A stretch of 64,000 bases of DNA from the NCBI GenBank assembly GCA_963971285.1, contig OZ020246.1, positions 19,327,217-19,391,216 of the forward strand, read 5' to 3'. The stretch comes from Astropecten irregularis (taxonomy: Eukaryota > Echinodermata > Asteroidea > Paxillosida > Astropectinidae). Below are positions 10,451 through 25,045 of this stretch, piece after piece. Made by a program: the position numbers and the translations under genes. Position 1 is the first letter of the stretch; each line of letters starts with the position of its first letter. The notes below the pieces were generated by a model that saw only the letters and a list, made by a program, of their open reading frames with translations, was not told where the DNA came from and searched no databases.

Positions 10451-10903
10451 TTATCTTTGTCCACTGCTTAATTAGCATGATTTATTTACGCCTTTTTATG
10501 TAAATTCCTAGTGAATATTGAGCATTTTCTTGTAAATGATGTAAAATAAGGTCAACTCTTCCCCTGTTGAACTTAAAATGGGGCGGCCCAGTGTCGAGGG
10601 TTTGGTGTAATTCGAGTTTCAAAACCGCCGTTAATTTTGGTCTTTACACCGAAGTCCCACAGACTGGCCACTTTGCTTGCCTTCCATAATGTCTCTGGAA
10701 GTTTTCCTGGAGAATTGTTAGTATTCAACATGAAGATCTATTCGTTGTCGAGTCATTTGTAACGGAAATGGAGTGCAGAACCCATACACTTTTGCGTTAG
10801 TAAACATTCAATGTTGGTGCGAAACCGTTCAATATGAACATGCCACATACCATCATGCATCACTTTCTCCCTTATTTTAAGGGTTTCCCGCGGCCCTGGG
10901 CCT

Positions 10904-10938
10904 TTATTTTTTTTATTTATTTATTTATTTATTTATTT
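10904..10938 (+). repeat. (TTTA)n microsatellite
   Basis: A T-rich run followed by at least six consecutive TTTA units. It is followed about 20 bp later by a run of nine A. Confidence 0.9.
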
Positions 10939-13900
10939 GTATCAGCATTTCAGATGTAAAAAAAAAACGGACAAACGAACTACATGTACTGTGTAATTAA
11001 TTTATTTGTATAATATACATGTATGGAAATTCCTGGAGATTATTCCACGCTGGTTAGCTGGTACCCGCCCAGCTTCTACAGTAAACTAACGACTCTTCCG
11101 ATCCCTCCTGTATACGCACTAGGCCTATACTGTACTGTACAGTGCATGTTTAACTGTACAGTACAGTGTGCATGTTGCCTATGGGTGCGTGCACGTTGCA
11201 CGGGTGAAAAGCACCCCACGAGCCCCGTTGTATGTCGCATTCTATTCTAATTTCCTACCGGGTGTGGGGGTTATATACTTTAAAAAGGCCTTACTTTTGT
11301 AAAGTAAGAACTGGTTTTAATGGCTATTCCAATCCCCTGATTAGGAAAACTTCCTTTCTTTGAGAAAACATGACTTAAAAACGTACTTTTTCTGGAATCC
11401 GTCGTCTTTCTTGAGAAAAGAGCGCTGCTTGTATTTTTGTATTTCGCGCTACCCGAACCTCCAGAAATTTCTTTCTCGGCGATTTGCCAGCTGAAATATA
11501 CATATGCAACAGTTCCATCACCTTTTTACCCGCCCATAAAGTCTATATTACGAAATTTTGGAGGAGTTTATGACACGTTTTGAGAGCTGGCGTTATGAGG
11601 TCACACCTCATGAATATGCATTTTTAGTGACCCACCATGAAAAAGTGGCGCATGCGCGAAAACTAGATTTCGCCTATGGAGCCCTTGAAACAGCGGTGAG
11701 GCAAACCGATCATAATCATTATAATCGTCGCCTTTTTTCCTTGCCACCGTACTAAAAAGCCCCCGCGGTGTTCAACGACGAACAGCGAGAGAGGTTTTTT
11801 GAGCTAGCTAGCCAGTATGACTCGACCGATACCCGGGGGGTAACTTCACGGGGTGAAGAACTGAGAGCTGCAGTCAGCACCTGCGGTCGCATGGTCAGGC
11901 CAGAATGAATTATGATAATCACGGTGTTCGGACCCGCCGATCAAAAAATACAAAAATGTCCCTGGCAAAGTTATACTTATAGGCCCTATGATTTCACTAA
12001 AGTTCATGCTGTCATGAACGTAGGTGACCCTGTCTCCCATAAGCCCGCCCTAAGCAAAAGTAACAGGCATTGTTAACCATTTTCATTTTTTGGTTAGTAT
12101 ATAGGCCTACTTATAGTTTGGCTTAGCAGTGTGCACGGATTATGCCTTTCATGATAATAATATTAATTAAGCAGCTATTTCCATTTCATACATTCTTTAT
12201 TGCAGTTTGATTGTAATAACAATAAAACGCCGGGTGTAAAAACTATGAATCATGTTATAAGTATAACCTATCTGCCTCGAGTATAGTGTAAAATGATACA
12301 AGTGTATAACGATTACGATGAACCTTTCAAAACGAGGTCAGGGATAGTATTGCAGCGCCCCCCTTTTTGTCCCCTTTTAGTTTTCGCGTGTGATTGTGAA
12401 TGTTAATGGACCAAGTTTTTAAAAAACCATCTGACTTCTAATAATGATACCTGCTTTACAACACGGTGATGTTTTATTGTATGTGTGTGTAATAATATGG
12501 TAGACACATTGGTTTTTTTTTGGAGGGCGATTCTTTCCAGCGCGCCATATGTTCTGATCTGCGAAGATAATTCCTTTATGATCAGTTCAACACGCGACGG
12601 CGGGGCGTTCTTTCCACCTTTCAACTTCACACGGCGTAGTTGTTCCGTGTGTAATATACGTGTGTTGGCTTGTTATGTTGTAGGCCTATACATGACTATT
12701 AAACAGCGCATGGTTATAGTATACACCATACTGTATGCAAGAAACAGCAAGGTGTTGGAATGTAAACTGACTAAGGTAACTATGGTGATAGTACAGGCTT
12801 TTAGTAAATAGACCATACAATAGAAAGATTGTGTGTGGGAGACACAATATGAATGGAATTTCTTTCATTTTTGTAATTGTGAAAGAGAGAAAGAATGAGA
12901 AAGAAAACCAAGAGTAGGACTAATAATATTGTGAGCAAATGCTTTGGTCTAATGAAGGAGAACATATTTTTTGTTCCCAGGCTTCGGTTTAGCCCCCGGG
13001 GGACAAACCGGGATAATTCATTCCGTTTGCGCCGGCAAAGCGTCCTTCCCGTCGGGCATGCAAGTGATTTGCCCGGGGCAGCTTGGGGCACCTGCAAGGG
13101 AGAATATTTCGCTTCATCTTATTATTATTATGCCTGAAAGAAAACTAAAAAACACTCCCAAACAAAATTTGTAATATTATTTTGTTCATTTATTATTCGC
13201 ATGTCTTGTCCATTCTTTTCATTCGTTTTAAATCATCTTTTGAAGACATGTTTGTTTGCGAATGCATGTGAATTTCACCGTTTGTTCAATTGTTTTGATT
13301 GTATTCGTCTCGGCTTTGTAGAATTCGATTGCAATTGTCAATTTCTGTAATCACGGAAGTTTTTTTTTTTTACCCCTTTTCAACATGACCTTCCTTTCGA
13401 GTATATAATATTTGAAACCCATTCAATTGTATTTGTTTTAATATATAGGTTGAGGATGAATTTGAGTGTTTTATATACGAGTGTTTACTTTTGGAATTAT
13501 CTGGCGGCTTGCTAGTATACTTTCAGCTGTTGGTAATCAGCATAAATCATGCATTGCTAGTCCCATGGACAGCGAGTTGAGCCCTGGCTTGCCTGGGGCA
13601 ATCGGCACACCGCCCGGGGCAAGGTGCATAAACACACCGCGCCCGGCGCGCCGTGCATCCCCGTAAGCACGGGGTCTTCTTGTATACGGCTTATACGGTG
13701 GCCATGTCGAGTCGGTGGGTATACAATAATACGAGCCGTATATACACGACAGCATTTTATTAGACGATAAACAATTATTATTTATCTTAGTAAATCGTAT
13801 GACAGGTCGTGTATTGTTTAGACCGAAACTTTCAGTGTTTCTGTACATTATCTTTAAGCAGCAGTTGACAATGTCAGTGGAATTCCAACATGTCCAATAG

Positions 13901-16900
13901 CATGAAAAAATATTGGTGTAAAAAATCTTCATTTTGAAAAGTTCGGTTATTTGCTCATTAAAACAGCATTATCTGCAGGTAACAGCAAGGCGCCATTTTG
14001 TTTTTTAAACAATCTGTCCCTCAAATGAATGTCAAATGTGGATTCCATAAAATTATTCCAACTGTACGATCTCTTGTGAAATGAATGGAGGACTAACCCC
14101 GCCTACCACATTCCACCCACCCCACCACTTGCCCCGCCCCGAAAAAGACTTCAAAATCTGACTTTTTTATGAAGAATCTGACGAACATAGGCCTAGGCCT
14201 GCATCACACATAATTATTCGGTCTGATTATGTGCGATTTATAAAATGACTCCTGAATGTTATTTGTGTGATTCGTGGGGGAAAGGAGTACGATTTGGACC
14301 CGGTACAGAGAATGCAGCGTAAGATAGTTCACTATAGTGTGAAACACGCCACCAAACGGAGTCCATTGGCCTGACACGTTGATCTACCGGAAGCTATTAT
14401 ACATAATCATGTACTTACATTGCCTGATGTACATTGGCACATCGTAACAGTCGGGTACCCTGACCCGAACGGTAGCAAACCTTATAATGTCAGTGCGCCA
14501 GACGGACAGTTCATCGTACAAGGAACCAATGCCACGGATTCTCCACAATGTACAGCCTTCGTAAGTGGTTCTTACCTCGGACCGGAAATACGGTGTAAAC
14601 GAATGCCACACCAAACATCTGTAATAGGAGTCCACTACGTGTTTGAGCCCAGGAAAAAAAGGAATACTCAGGAATATCGACTTGGTATACACACGGTATG
14701 TGATTGGTTTACATTTCATCTAGTTATCCAACTTCCGGTCCCCGAATGCAATGGGATTCCGTACGTAGTTTGCATTGCGTTTTTTTAATTGTACATCATT
14801 TCCACTGTCTTTCCGGTGTCAAATGACGTCACACTTACGGTTGGTACAAGTTGGTACAATGTTACTGCATCGATCATCACCAATGGTAGGATACAAATTA
14901 AAAGGTACTTCCGTAAGTTCAATGTAAGTACAGCTTTGTAGTGCTACGGTCCGTGTCACACAGGTTAAATTGCGACCGTGAACATGACTCGATAGAAATG
15001 AACGGTTTTTTATTTCGGATACGGCTTGGTGGTATGCCTGTCTGCAATTAACATTGGTTGTTTTTATTGATAAGTGCGTGTCGGAATGTCCATATAGCAA
15101 CATCCGTAGCCATTGCCTCATTTAGAAGCACAATCAGTCATGCGGACTTCTCACTGCGTCAATGTGGTAATCTAGGGAACATAGCGCCCCCTATAAGCAA
15201 TGCACGAAGCGAACGCAAAGCGGCTATAAGTCGAGAATTTTTCAAAAATCGAGGATTTTTGAAGTGTTTCATGCTATCTTCACAACGTTCTGTCGATTAT
15301 TGGCTCTTGTTGTCATTACATGATGTGTTAATTTCAATAAAATGTTCACTGGTAATTATGTGATAGGCATAATACATGTAGTTTATTTTTAATCGTTATG
15401 TACTGTATTGGTTCATCGGGACACTAAAGAATACAGCATAGCAGTCGTGTAACCCGCGGGGCCACGGGGCCAGACTAAAAAACCGCAATTCATAAGAAGA
15501 TGATAATACACGCAATATACTACATAAGTCTAGTATTATACATGGCCTCGGGTTGAGATATAACGTGGGAGATAATGTAGACATCCAGCCAGCGGAAACA
15601 TCAATTATGTGAACATTCTCAACTAAAGACAAGAAAAAAGTAGAAGAATATTGACTCAGTGAAAAAGTGAAAGATTGATATAGGGAGTACATGCATGCCA
15701 CGAAAGGGAATTCAAAATTATACTGTGACAAAAGGGGGTTCAATGACAAACAGGTATATGTTGTTTTTACATTGTGGATCTGTTATGCTCGAAAATGATT
15801 TGGTGAAACAAATTAACTCATTTCGGAGATCATGTGCATAAACAATGCTGTGGAGAAATCAGTTGATCAATAAACATATGCTATACAAAGCAATAAGGCA
15901 TGTATTTCTATTTTGAAATATTATGAGAAGTAGACCTACATGTATAATAAATTATAATTATTCAAAAATGTTGTTAATATGCACAATTATTACATATATT
16001 TCCGTAATTGTGAACATATTTTGTTCATTATGTCATGCATATCTAATGTTTCCTTTCTTAAATGACTCTTGTTTATTTTCATCGTTCAACAACACAGTTT
16101 TTGTTTTGTCAATTTGCAAAGGAAATGGTACACGTGTTTGACGTTTTAAAATGCTGTTCCATTTTTGGCCAAACACAAAAATCGATTTTCTTTTTCCTTT
16201 TTTTTGTGTGTGTTCGTCTTGTTTTAATATTTTACCCTTTTCATAGGTGACACCTTGGGCCTATATTGTTGACTTGCTTCGGAAACATCAGTTTGCAATT
16301 ATACCCCCCCCCCCCTCCCTCCCCCCTCCCCAGCAAAGTACCCGGGCAATTTTTTCTCCTCCTTTTTCACATATAGTTTACACAGTCAATTCGCATTTAC
16401 GATAAAAGTCAGCCTAACTATTGGCATTCCGAATATTATACTTTAATTACGATTGGTCAGTGAAGCGAACGGATGGATGTATACCGAGCCGAGCAGGCCG
16501 CGAACTAAACGGGGCGCGCGGGGGGCTCGGGTGGATGGGATGGTGACGGCACCCGTGGAACATTTCTCCGCTATCTTCTGCCGACTGTGAGCCGCCAAGA
16601 CCCCCACGGCATCCAGTTCTTCTCATCATCATCCTTGTCGGACGGATAAAAAAAAAACTAACTCCGAATACATTCTAAGAGATGTTGACGGGGGCTTCTC
16701 TTCTATATACCGTCACACAAGACGCCACGGAGCAACCGAGTTTGCAATTTTACCGGCTGGCCGCGGGCCCGGCCGGGGGACACGCTTGCATTTCAGCCGC
16801 AAAGGGTCAAGAAAATATGCTTTTAAGGTTTTGAATTTCAATATCTGGGCCGTCGTTAATTTCTTGATGCAATTATAGGGGGGAGACTGCCAGGTCTCGC

Positions 16901-18392
16901 GGCGGTCAGGGGGGCCGCGGGTGCAGAACGTGGGAGTAGTGAAAGCCTCCTGTCGTCCTGGTGCCCCGGGTTGATACATGCATGCTGATTAAGCTCCACC
17001 GTTCATCTATGCCTTTCCTTCTTCTTCTTCTTCTTGCTTTTTTTTGTACCATCATCCAACCTGACTCTTTCGAAAAGCGGACACAATCCTTGTCCCAACA
17101 AACTTCACCATGATAAAAAAAAATCCTGCAGACTTAGCAGTGTTGATACATCCTTTTGAGTAAGTCAGTCCGACCAGAATGCCACCGGTCGTCGTTGGCA
17201 AAATGGTCCGGCTATATGACAGTCGGGATGAGGTGGGGGAGGGAGGATCGGGCAATACACGGCAAAGCTGTATTGACAGAGGCACGTATGATATATACCA
17301 CGCGGCAAAGCAATCAGTGTGAACCGTGTACAGCGCCAAAAGAATCGTTCGTAATTCGCCAAGTTTATAGATGTAGGAACCCGTACAAATTGATAGCTCA
17401 ATACTTTGGAGAGCTATCTCGCTATAGAACCCCCCTCCCCACCCCCTCCCCCTCCTTGCCTCCCCTCCCCCTCCCTCCTCACACTCATCGCCTGTACTAA
17501 CACCGTCATCCTACTCATCAGCATTCTCGAGAATTGTCTCGATTCGGTGTCTGTGGGGAGACAGTACGGTGGGGGTATCATGTCCAACTAGCCCGCGAGG
17601 AGTCAACTCTAAACCGGGCGTGAGCCGCCTCACTCCCCGCAAATATGAAGCGATCTCCCGGGCGCGCAACTCTCCCACAATTAAACTGATTCAGCGGGGG
17701 CCCGGCGTGAAATGGATACGGCCGGCCTGCAATGGATACTGAAAACTCAAGTCTCGATTTTGTTCTTGTGGGCAGCAACAAGGCGAGCAATATTCCCAAG
17801 TGGTCTTCCGACAAAGCTGTAATAATTGATTTTTCCGGATATCTGGGACGGGTTGTGTGTCGGTTCGGGGAGGTTCTGTTAAGGGGGGCGCTGGGCAATC
17901 CGGCAGGTAGGTTTTTTTTCTAATTGGCAGGTGTTTTTCAGTCTGGCTTCCGCAGTCTGTGCTCCGGTCTCGGTATCCTATGCAGCCTACTAGTCTGGTG
18001 CCGTACTCAGACGGGTCTGGCCGTGGCCTGGACACGCCTTGTGAACTTCCCGGACAGTAGTGTCATGTTAATCAGTCATGGATGTGAATATTAGGAAGTT
18101 AATCGTGAAACCAATCAAAGAAAAAAAACAGCTTATGTGACTGTATCACTATCATTAAAAGCTGATTATTCTCCCTCTTCAACATGATCCATGCATTGAA
18201 GGGGCCAGTTGATCTCGATGAACTTAATAGCGTAGAATCAGCCTAAGTTACTTTTGCAATTTATCCCATTTCTCACTCTCTTTCGTTCCTGTCCCGTTGT
18301 TGCGGTCTCAGCTGTCTCCATATCTCAGCGGTCCCCATACCAAATATGGTAAAATACGTCATGCCATGCCGGCTGCGGAAAGTCGTCCGTTT

Positions 18393-18762
18393 AAAGGTAT
18401 ACAGTCTAAGATTGGTAACATACCCAAACAGAAATGTTCACAGATTTACGTATAGGTTTCAGGATATGAATTTGGTGTTGGTTAAAACATAACGCAGAAA
18501 TAAAATTCCGCCAGAAATGGTGTAAATCCGCCATCCAGAAATGAGTAAAACAAATACCGAAACCAGTTTTGATCTTGGGGTAAGATCACAACAATTCCTT
18601 ATGTTTTATATTGATTCGGTTTTTTTTTCTATTTTCTCGTGACTCAGATGTCTGATTGAGCTCAAATTTTCACAGCTTTATTATTTCAAGTACATGCTGG
18701 ATCAGACAAAGTGTCAGTGCTGTTTTGTGACCATTACCAATCATGTTAGTATTATACCTTTA
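18393..18762 (+). mobile_element. MITE family C, copy 2 (divergent subfamily)
   Basis: Starts AAAGGTATACAGTCTAAGAT and ends TAGTATTATACCTTT. It shares AGAAATGTTCACAGATTTAC with other C copies. It is closest to copy C3 (24692-25045, reverse): both have ATTGGTAACATACCC near the terminus. No ORF. Confidence 0.7.
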
Positions 18763-20668
18763 AGTGGCGTGCTATGTCCGACTATGTCAGGGGGACAACT
18801 GAGACCGGGAGACTGCTGAGACCGCTACACCGACCCACCAGCCAGTTTTCTCGTCTCATATTTTGCATAATATCAATTCCTATCACGTTTCATTTACCCC
18901 ATTTTTGGTCATCATGCACACAATAATACACAGGGAATTGAGAAGCGAATAGGATTAAAATGTCGAGGGAACTTGTTGCATTAATAAACCCGTGCAGTTA
19001 AGTATAACAACGCACAATTCTTCAATTTCCGTATTTATTTATTCATTTTACATCTCCTATTATACCCCGACCGCAACTATCTCGTTCGTTTAATTATTGT
19101 ATCAGCATTTCGCCCCAAATACCTTCTCTCACTGTCTCTATCATAGTCTCGGGGTATGTGGGGGATTTCTTGCATTCGGCCATCAGGGCAAAAAGCGACA
19201 CAGCAAAAGCCATTTCATTTCGCCTGATTCCTCGGTGAGAACAGATCAAGTCTTAAAATTTGTATCCGGATTTTACTCAGCTTCACGGCCCGGGGGATCG
19301 TTCCAAATTAATTAAAAAGTAAACCCCGTTGCCCCTGCATTTCCAGGGTGCGGGGTCCCCAACCAGTGCTCGGGCAACCTTTTACACAGGGGGGCGTGCA
19401 ACCTGGGACATGCTGTCTCAGTCTCCATATGCCCAGTGCGTTTATAAGGAACGATCCGGGAACGATCCTGGTGGACTGAGATGGTAGCGCATGCGTCGTG
19501 CATCCCTGCAGCCCAATAGCTATAGATCATGCAAGACAGTCCTCAGTCGTCACCAAGTCATCAGGATGATTGCCTATAGTGGCCGGGCATCGCATATAGC
19601 ATCGGATCGGATCGGAGCGCTTCCAGATTAATTTCCCGCGGCTGAAATGAAACCGCGAACATGTTCCTGGGCACACAGCGAAGCAGCAGCTGCATCAGTA
19701 GCTATAAGACTAATGTGCCGACAATGATAAGCCGACAAGAGTACGAATTTAACTAACCCCCTCCTCTACATCTTATATCAGAAGAGACTACAACCCGCTC
19801 GACTTGATTCTTCATTTATACATGCCTATAATCTCCCAATCGAGAATTGCTAACTAACCGCTTGATTTGTGCTCATTTTAAACGTTAAAGTCGTGATTAG
19901 CGGGGTTTTTAAGGGCGGGAAAATTCAAATCTAGGCAGTAAAGGGCGCCCTCTGGATAAATGCAAAATAAGGCTTCAGTTTTTATTTCCAGAAAATGCAT
20001 TGTACATGTATTATGATGTATAAAAAGAAGTACTATGGGATGTTAATGCCAGTGTAGTAATATGTAAATGAAGAGAAATTCAATTTTATCCCGTCTTTGC
20101 CACTGCAGGGCGTGGGATGGGCAGAAAACCTCCATTTGACCCATCTTCAACAACAAAATGATAATTATATTATACTCCGTTGAACAGTCCACGACTTCAC
20201 CGGGCGCAATCCATCATAATGACGGGTAATTATTGCAGATTTCACCGGCCATCTTCCATCCGTCATCACCGGCGAGTATTATAGGCCTACCGTGGAAAAT
20301 TAACCTTGGTAGTTGCATCTTCAATTCTTTATATCCTCCTCCCGAAGGTCAACCCCCTATGCAATCTCCACAGAGGGAATCCACCTTTTTTGTATTGATT
20401 GCAGCTCTCCTAGGTCCTCCAAGTGCAAGAGACAAGAGCAATCTAAGTAGTAATCTCCAATATGCCTCTTGCGAAATTAAATTTGAAGAATAATGTTCTG
20501 CACTGGCTGTTTGTTCCATTGCATGCGTGAATGGGAAAGGGCAATATTTTATGACTTCATGTACTGTGTTGTAGATCAGTATACGTGATTTAGTGCAGGA
20601 ATTCTGTATGAAGCTTGAGTGACGTCTGTGGCTCAGCCTGTTGATGAGGATGCTCCATGCCCATCCCC

Positions 20669-20771
20669 ATACACGGGTTTACACCTTGGCAGCCATCTTA
20701 GATTTTGATCGCAACTTCAAAACGAGGCACTATCACGCATGCGCATTTTTCGAAGTGTAAACCCGTGTATT
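20669..20771. mobile_element. MITE family G, copy 1
   Basis: About 100 bp. Left end ATACACGGGTTTACACC and right end GTGTAAACCCGTGTAT are near-perfect inverted repeats. The interior carries GATTTTGATCGCAACTTC and CACTATCACGCATGCGCA, shared with G2 and G3 at 29577-29786. Confidence 0.85.
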
Positions 20772-21300
20772 GCTCATCGCAGAGCGACCGTCGACAACGG
20801 TCCAAGTCGTAGCCCTATCCATGACCAGCCTTGAAGTCATTATCTACTAGCCAGCCTTCTCCTGCATTGAGTCACGTGATATTCAAACCTTTCTTGGTTT
20901 TGGGATTGTTTTTTTTTTTTTACAAACTGCCCTGGTTGGCACGGGCGGCACAATGTTGCAAAAACATCATTTATTTTTGTCTCGACTAATTCAAATTCAA
21001 CATTTCATACAAAATATAGGCCCTATGCCATTGATATTTGGTTTGTTCCCATTTGACTCCGATATTATTTTGGAATGTATATTCTGTGTATGGGGTTTTG
21101 GCTCCCATCAGTAGTTTGTGCCTTGGTCGGCAAAAGGTAAACCACTGGTCAGTGGCAAAATCTGCTGATCTGACGTTGGAATAGTAGGCCGGACACCAGT
21201 GTCATAATAGACTGGGGAATGTTATAATGCCAGCTACGAATATGGTACCGGTTGCGTCAGTGGATCAGACATTGGATAATGTTCAGGCACCAAAAACTTA

Positions 21301-21503
21301 AGGACCTTTACGAAATGAGACTTGAATCTAGGCTTGAGATCTATTTTGCTATACCGCCATTCTCTGTCCTAAATGAAATGAAGGGCTTGAGATACATAGC
21401 GAAACTGGAGCTTTTCTGTGGGTTCGTCATGTCGCCCATTCCCTGCATTTCGTTTAGGGGCCTCAAATGGCATGGCGGTATAGTCCCAATTCGTAAAGGC
21501 CCT
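21301..21503. mobile_element. MITE family D, copy 2 (uninterrupted)
   Basis: About 203 bp. The left end GGACCTTTACGAAATGAGAC is inverted against TTCGTAAAGGCCC on the right, and internal arms around GAAATGAAGGGCTTGAGA pair with the right half. It serves as the empty-site reference for D1 at 7948-8321. Confidence 0.75.
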
Positions 21504-24265
21504 TGGACCGTGTCCGAAACGATATACATGTAGTCAGTGTGTTCCAATGCATGTGTAATGGGCCCAGACCTAGACCTAGCTCTAGGATGCAATCTTGTTT
21601 TGGCGTTTGTAGACTGCGGGCTGGCGCAAGTTTGGCAAGTCTCTGTTTAGCACCACGAGCAATTGGCTAGGTTCCAGCACAGTCCCAAACCCCATGTCCA
21701 TGTCCCAATCCTTTGGCTACGGATTGATGCAAGTAGACAGCGGCTGCAGGAACCTCTGGTAGAGGCATGCGTAATAATAATAAAGCCGCAGCCAGAAATG
21801 TTTGACTGTGTCTTGTGACATTCAATTTAACCATCGCCCATGTACTTCGTCTTCTCTTTACACCGACGCACGTGCTAGTAGCCGTTCACAAACACCAACC
21901 CATTCTAATAATGTATCGTCTCTCGGTGTCAGACATCAGTGAATATTGTGTTTACCCTCACATCGTCCCAAGTTTGACGTTTGATGATAGCGGGCCTGGA
22001 GGCTCACCATGCAGACAGTCCGACCCAGCCCGGGCCCGGGACGCCTGGCCGAGACAAGCGCCGGTTCTCGGGCCGAGGAACACTCCCCATCCCCGGTCCG
22101 CGGTCATCGGATGATCATCACATCCCGGAAATGTCTCGGTTTCAAAAGAAGAAAAATGGGTCCAACTCGGGGTAGAGTATCCTCCCTTTCACCTGCCCGG
22201 CCAAGAAAAGAAAACCCCAAATTATAACCACAACCGTGTTATATTTCCTCGTATATTATAGTCGTGCACTCGTGTTTTTCTTTCCCGATCCCGAGTGTAT
22301 TTTGTTTTCATCATTTTATCCGTTTGTATTATAGGAAGCCTCCCCTTACCCCTCCCCTAACCCCGCCCCTTCCTCTCAGTAGTGACACATGACTATACTT
22401 TGGCACACTGGAGTCACCCAGTGAAGGAACCTAGTTGCTATAAGTTCACGTCAAGTCTGAGAGAGAGATCATCAACACCGGTCTTTATGAGGAGTTGCAG
22501 TAATAGTTATGTCATCTCTGGTTCTCCATGTACCCATTAGTAATCAATAGTAAGCCGCTGCTTCACCGCAAAATCATGCGCTTACGATCATCGTTATTCG
22601 CTCCAAGTGTTAGTTTTAAGGCATGGACATCTGGATCATTGGATCGGAACTAAACTCAACTGATTTTTGTTTGGTTCATGAATTTGTACCCAGAAAAGAA
22701 TTCATATACACTGTAATAGGGTCCTACGAAATACGAAAATCTGCAGAAATCGTTGTCAGTTAACCCAGGCAAGGGATCTTCGGATCCTTAGGAAAAAGTT
22801 GCACCTTAGTTTTGCTGCAGTGGACGGTGATATAGTGCATGGAGGGACGGCATAACCATACAGTATGATTTGCCGAGTCCTTAACTCAAACTATAAAGGC
22901 AGCAGCAACAACTCATACAGGAGGACCGACAACAACAATAACCGCTGGAAAAACAGCAACAGCCTAAAGCAACATAGAACGAAAGAAATTAAGAAAACCC
23001 CGAACAACAAACAAACAAACAAACAAACACCCGAACGCCCCATCAGAATAGAACCAAACATTGGGTGCGTGCGTTGATTTAGTTTCCACGAGTCGAGACC
23101 AGTCAACCTCGTGCGCACCATCTCGTTTGTTTTGAGCAGTATACAAGACCATTCCCAGGTCAGGGCTGCCCTGTGGGAGCTATTATACGAACGCACCCAT
23201 TGCATTGCGTTCCCCGTCTCAATTGGGTGGAAGACTTTGCAAAAATGTCCTAACTTGGGGACATTTATCTTTTGCCGGGCAGGGTCCAACCAAACCAGGT
23301 TGAAGCACCGTTCACTACATGAGACCTATCCGTGTCACCCCCCCCCCCCCCTCCCCAGAAGGGCTCGCCTCGAACCCCACCCCTAAATATTATTGGCTAG
23401 GCTGCTTGCAATCGGGTCCTTGCTTTATGCATAATGATGCAATGCATTCGAAACGACGTGTATGAAGAAGAGGCATTCAAACAGACTGCTGGGAACGAAC
23501 GCTTGGGGGCTCTTTCATGCCAACATGGCGGCCGATTACCGTACGAAAAGTCCCAATTTCAACTAACACAGGACCTACTCCTTTCTGAAACATGAGCACA
23601 TCGCATATGACATTCATTCCACCATAATCTCATATTCACAAATATTTCATATACCGAAATTTATATTGTTACCATTTCTAGTTTTTACCTTGAATGCGGT
23701 TTTTTGTTCAGTTTGAAAATGTTGAGTCATCGGGCTTTAGAGCTGTCAATTGTCCGCGCACCTTTGCAAAACGGGCGGTTGTCAGAAGTTTATTCAATAA
23801 TGATGAATTGATATAATATCAAGGTATAGAATTTCTCCGAAATCCTTGCAAAACAAGTCGGTTTCTGAACCATTGTTGGCTAACAGTGGAACTCGAGACC
23901 TGTGCTTTCTGTAAAAGCGCTATTCCCTGTTCAGTGGGCGGTTTAGTATTGTATGTGCGGATTTATCATATGAAACTGTACCAAAACTTCACATAATAGT
24001 TGTCTGGTCGGGCTAGCAAGTATCGTACATCATTATGATCTGTGTTTGTGAAGTGGATTGTCCATAAAATTCCTACCCTTAACAGTTTCTTTAGTAGGCT
24101 TCAAAATTCCACTAGGCCGAGGTATAATCAACCAATCAATCAATAAAGGTTAAAAAACGAATGATTATTGTCATTCAGGCTGCTTCGATGTTTTAGATTT
24201 TGGTCTTTATCTAAAGTTTGTTATATACTGTAGGTATAGTACCGTATTCTGTGTAGGTTCCCGTC

Positions 24266-24340
24266 ATGGGTCTGGTGGTACAACACTTGGCACGGTATTT
24301 TGAAAGTCTTCGGTTCGAATCCCTTTGCTGCCAAAGTTCG
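24266..24340 (+). other. tRNA-like fragment with intact B box
   Basis: GGTTCGAATCC at 24312-24322 is a consensus pol III B box, preceded by TCTGGTGGTACAACACTTGG in the place of a D arm and a TTTTGAAAGTCTTC stretch similar to the SINE at 28915. Stems are incomplete, so it is read as a decayed tRNA-derived SINE. Confidence 0.4.
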
Positions 24341-24691
24341 ATTTCTAATTTAACAAAAGTGCAAGTCGGACGTATACAGTTTCAATTTGTTATACGCACT
24401 TAAATGGTTAGTCAACTATCCTTAAAAAAAATTGCAAACTAGTAAATAAGGCTCAACCACAGAGCGCAAAAGCCAATGAGAAAATTCTGCATGACCATGT
24501 GGGGAGAAATGTCTGGACGAAAATCCATTTGAAACTATTTCGAATTTTCTGACAAGAAAATGTTTTTTTTTGTCTTCCATACTATACAGACGGTGCTATT
24601 GTCGGTTTAAAGAAAGAAGTATTTATCTGTGAAGAAACCTAATCGAACGGACCAAAGGGTAAGTTACATGTCAAAATTTCGTTTTCAGGTT

Positions 24692-25045
24692 TAAAGGCAC
24701 AATACAGGATCGGTTAAGGTGACAGAACAGCTGCAGGCTGTTCATAATTTGATTTGTCGTGGAATAAAAACAAACTATTAGATTTTAAGCTCGTATCATC
24801 ATCGGAAACTGTATAAAAACAGTGCAAAACGGACACGGTATTTCAAATAGTTTGGATCTCACCCCGAGAGAAAAACTGTTTTCGGTCGTTGTTTTACTAA
24901 TTGCTGGATAAATACCGCATTTCAATCAGAAATAGTTTAGCTTCGGTATGTTTCTACCAGCACCATCTTCATTTATCCTGAAAATTATACGTAAATCTGT
25001 GAGCATTTCTGTTGGGTATGTTACCAATCCTGTACTGTACCTTTA
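24692..25045 (-). mobile_element. MITE family C, copy 3 (reverse, divergent subfamily)
   Basis: On the - strand it begins TTAAAGGTACAGTACAGGAT, continues TTGGTAACATACCC and GAAATGCTCACAGATTTACG, and ends near 24692 in the inverted terminus. Same subfamily as C2. No ORF. Confidence 0.7.

Larger units (their letters stand above)
9408..18392. other. Intergenic stretch, no recognised gene
   Basis: Apart from the promoter-like segment at 9908-10141, a CTCF-like site at 10437-10450, the TTTA microsatellite and a CRE TGACGTCA at 14824-14831, nothing codable is convincing. 16470-18060 is noticeably GC- and CpG-rich, with C-rich runs at 16303-16330 and 17427-17485, and could be an unmethylated regulatory region. 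The open frames at 14384-14788 are discussed under rejected items. Confidence 0.5.

Noticed and set aside
14384..14788. Open frames of more than 110 codons on both strands, with a GTATGT donor-like end on the + strand
   Set aside because: Both strands are open over the same interval, composition does not look coding, no domain is recognisable and no acceptor fits well. Treated as chance.
14824..14831. CRE TGACGTCA as a promoter
   Set aside because: An isolated 8-bp match with no TATA, initiator or exon signals nearby.
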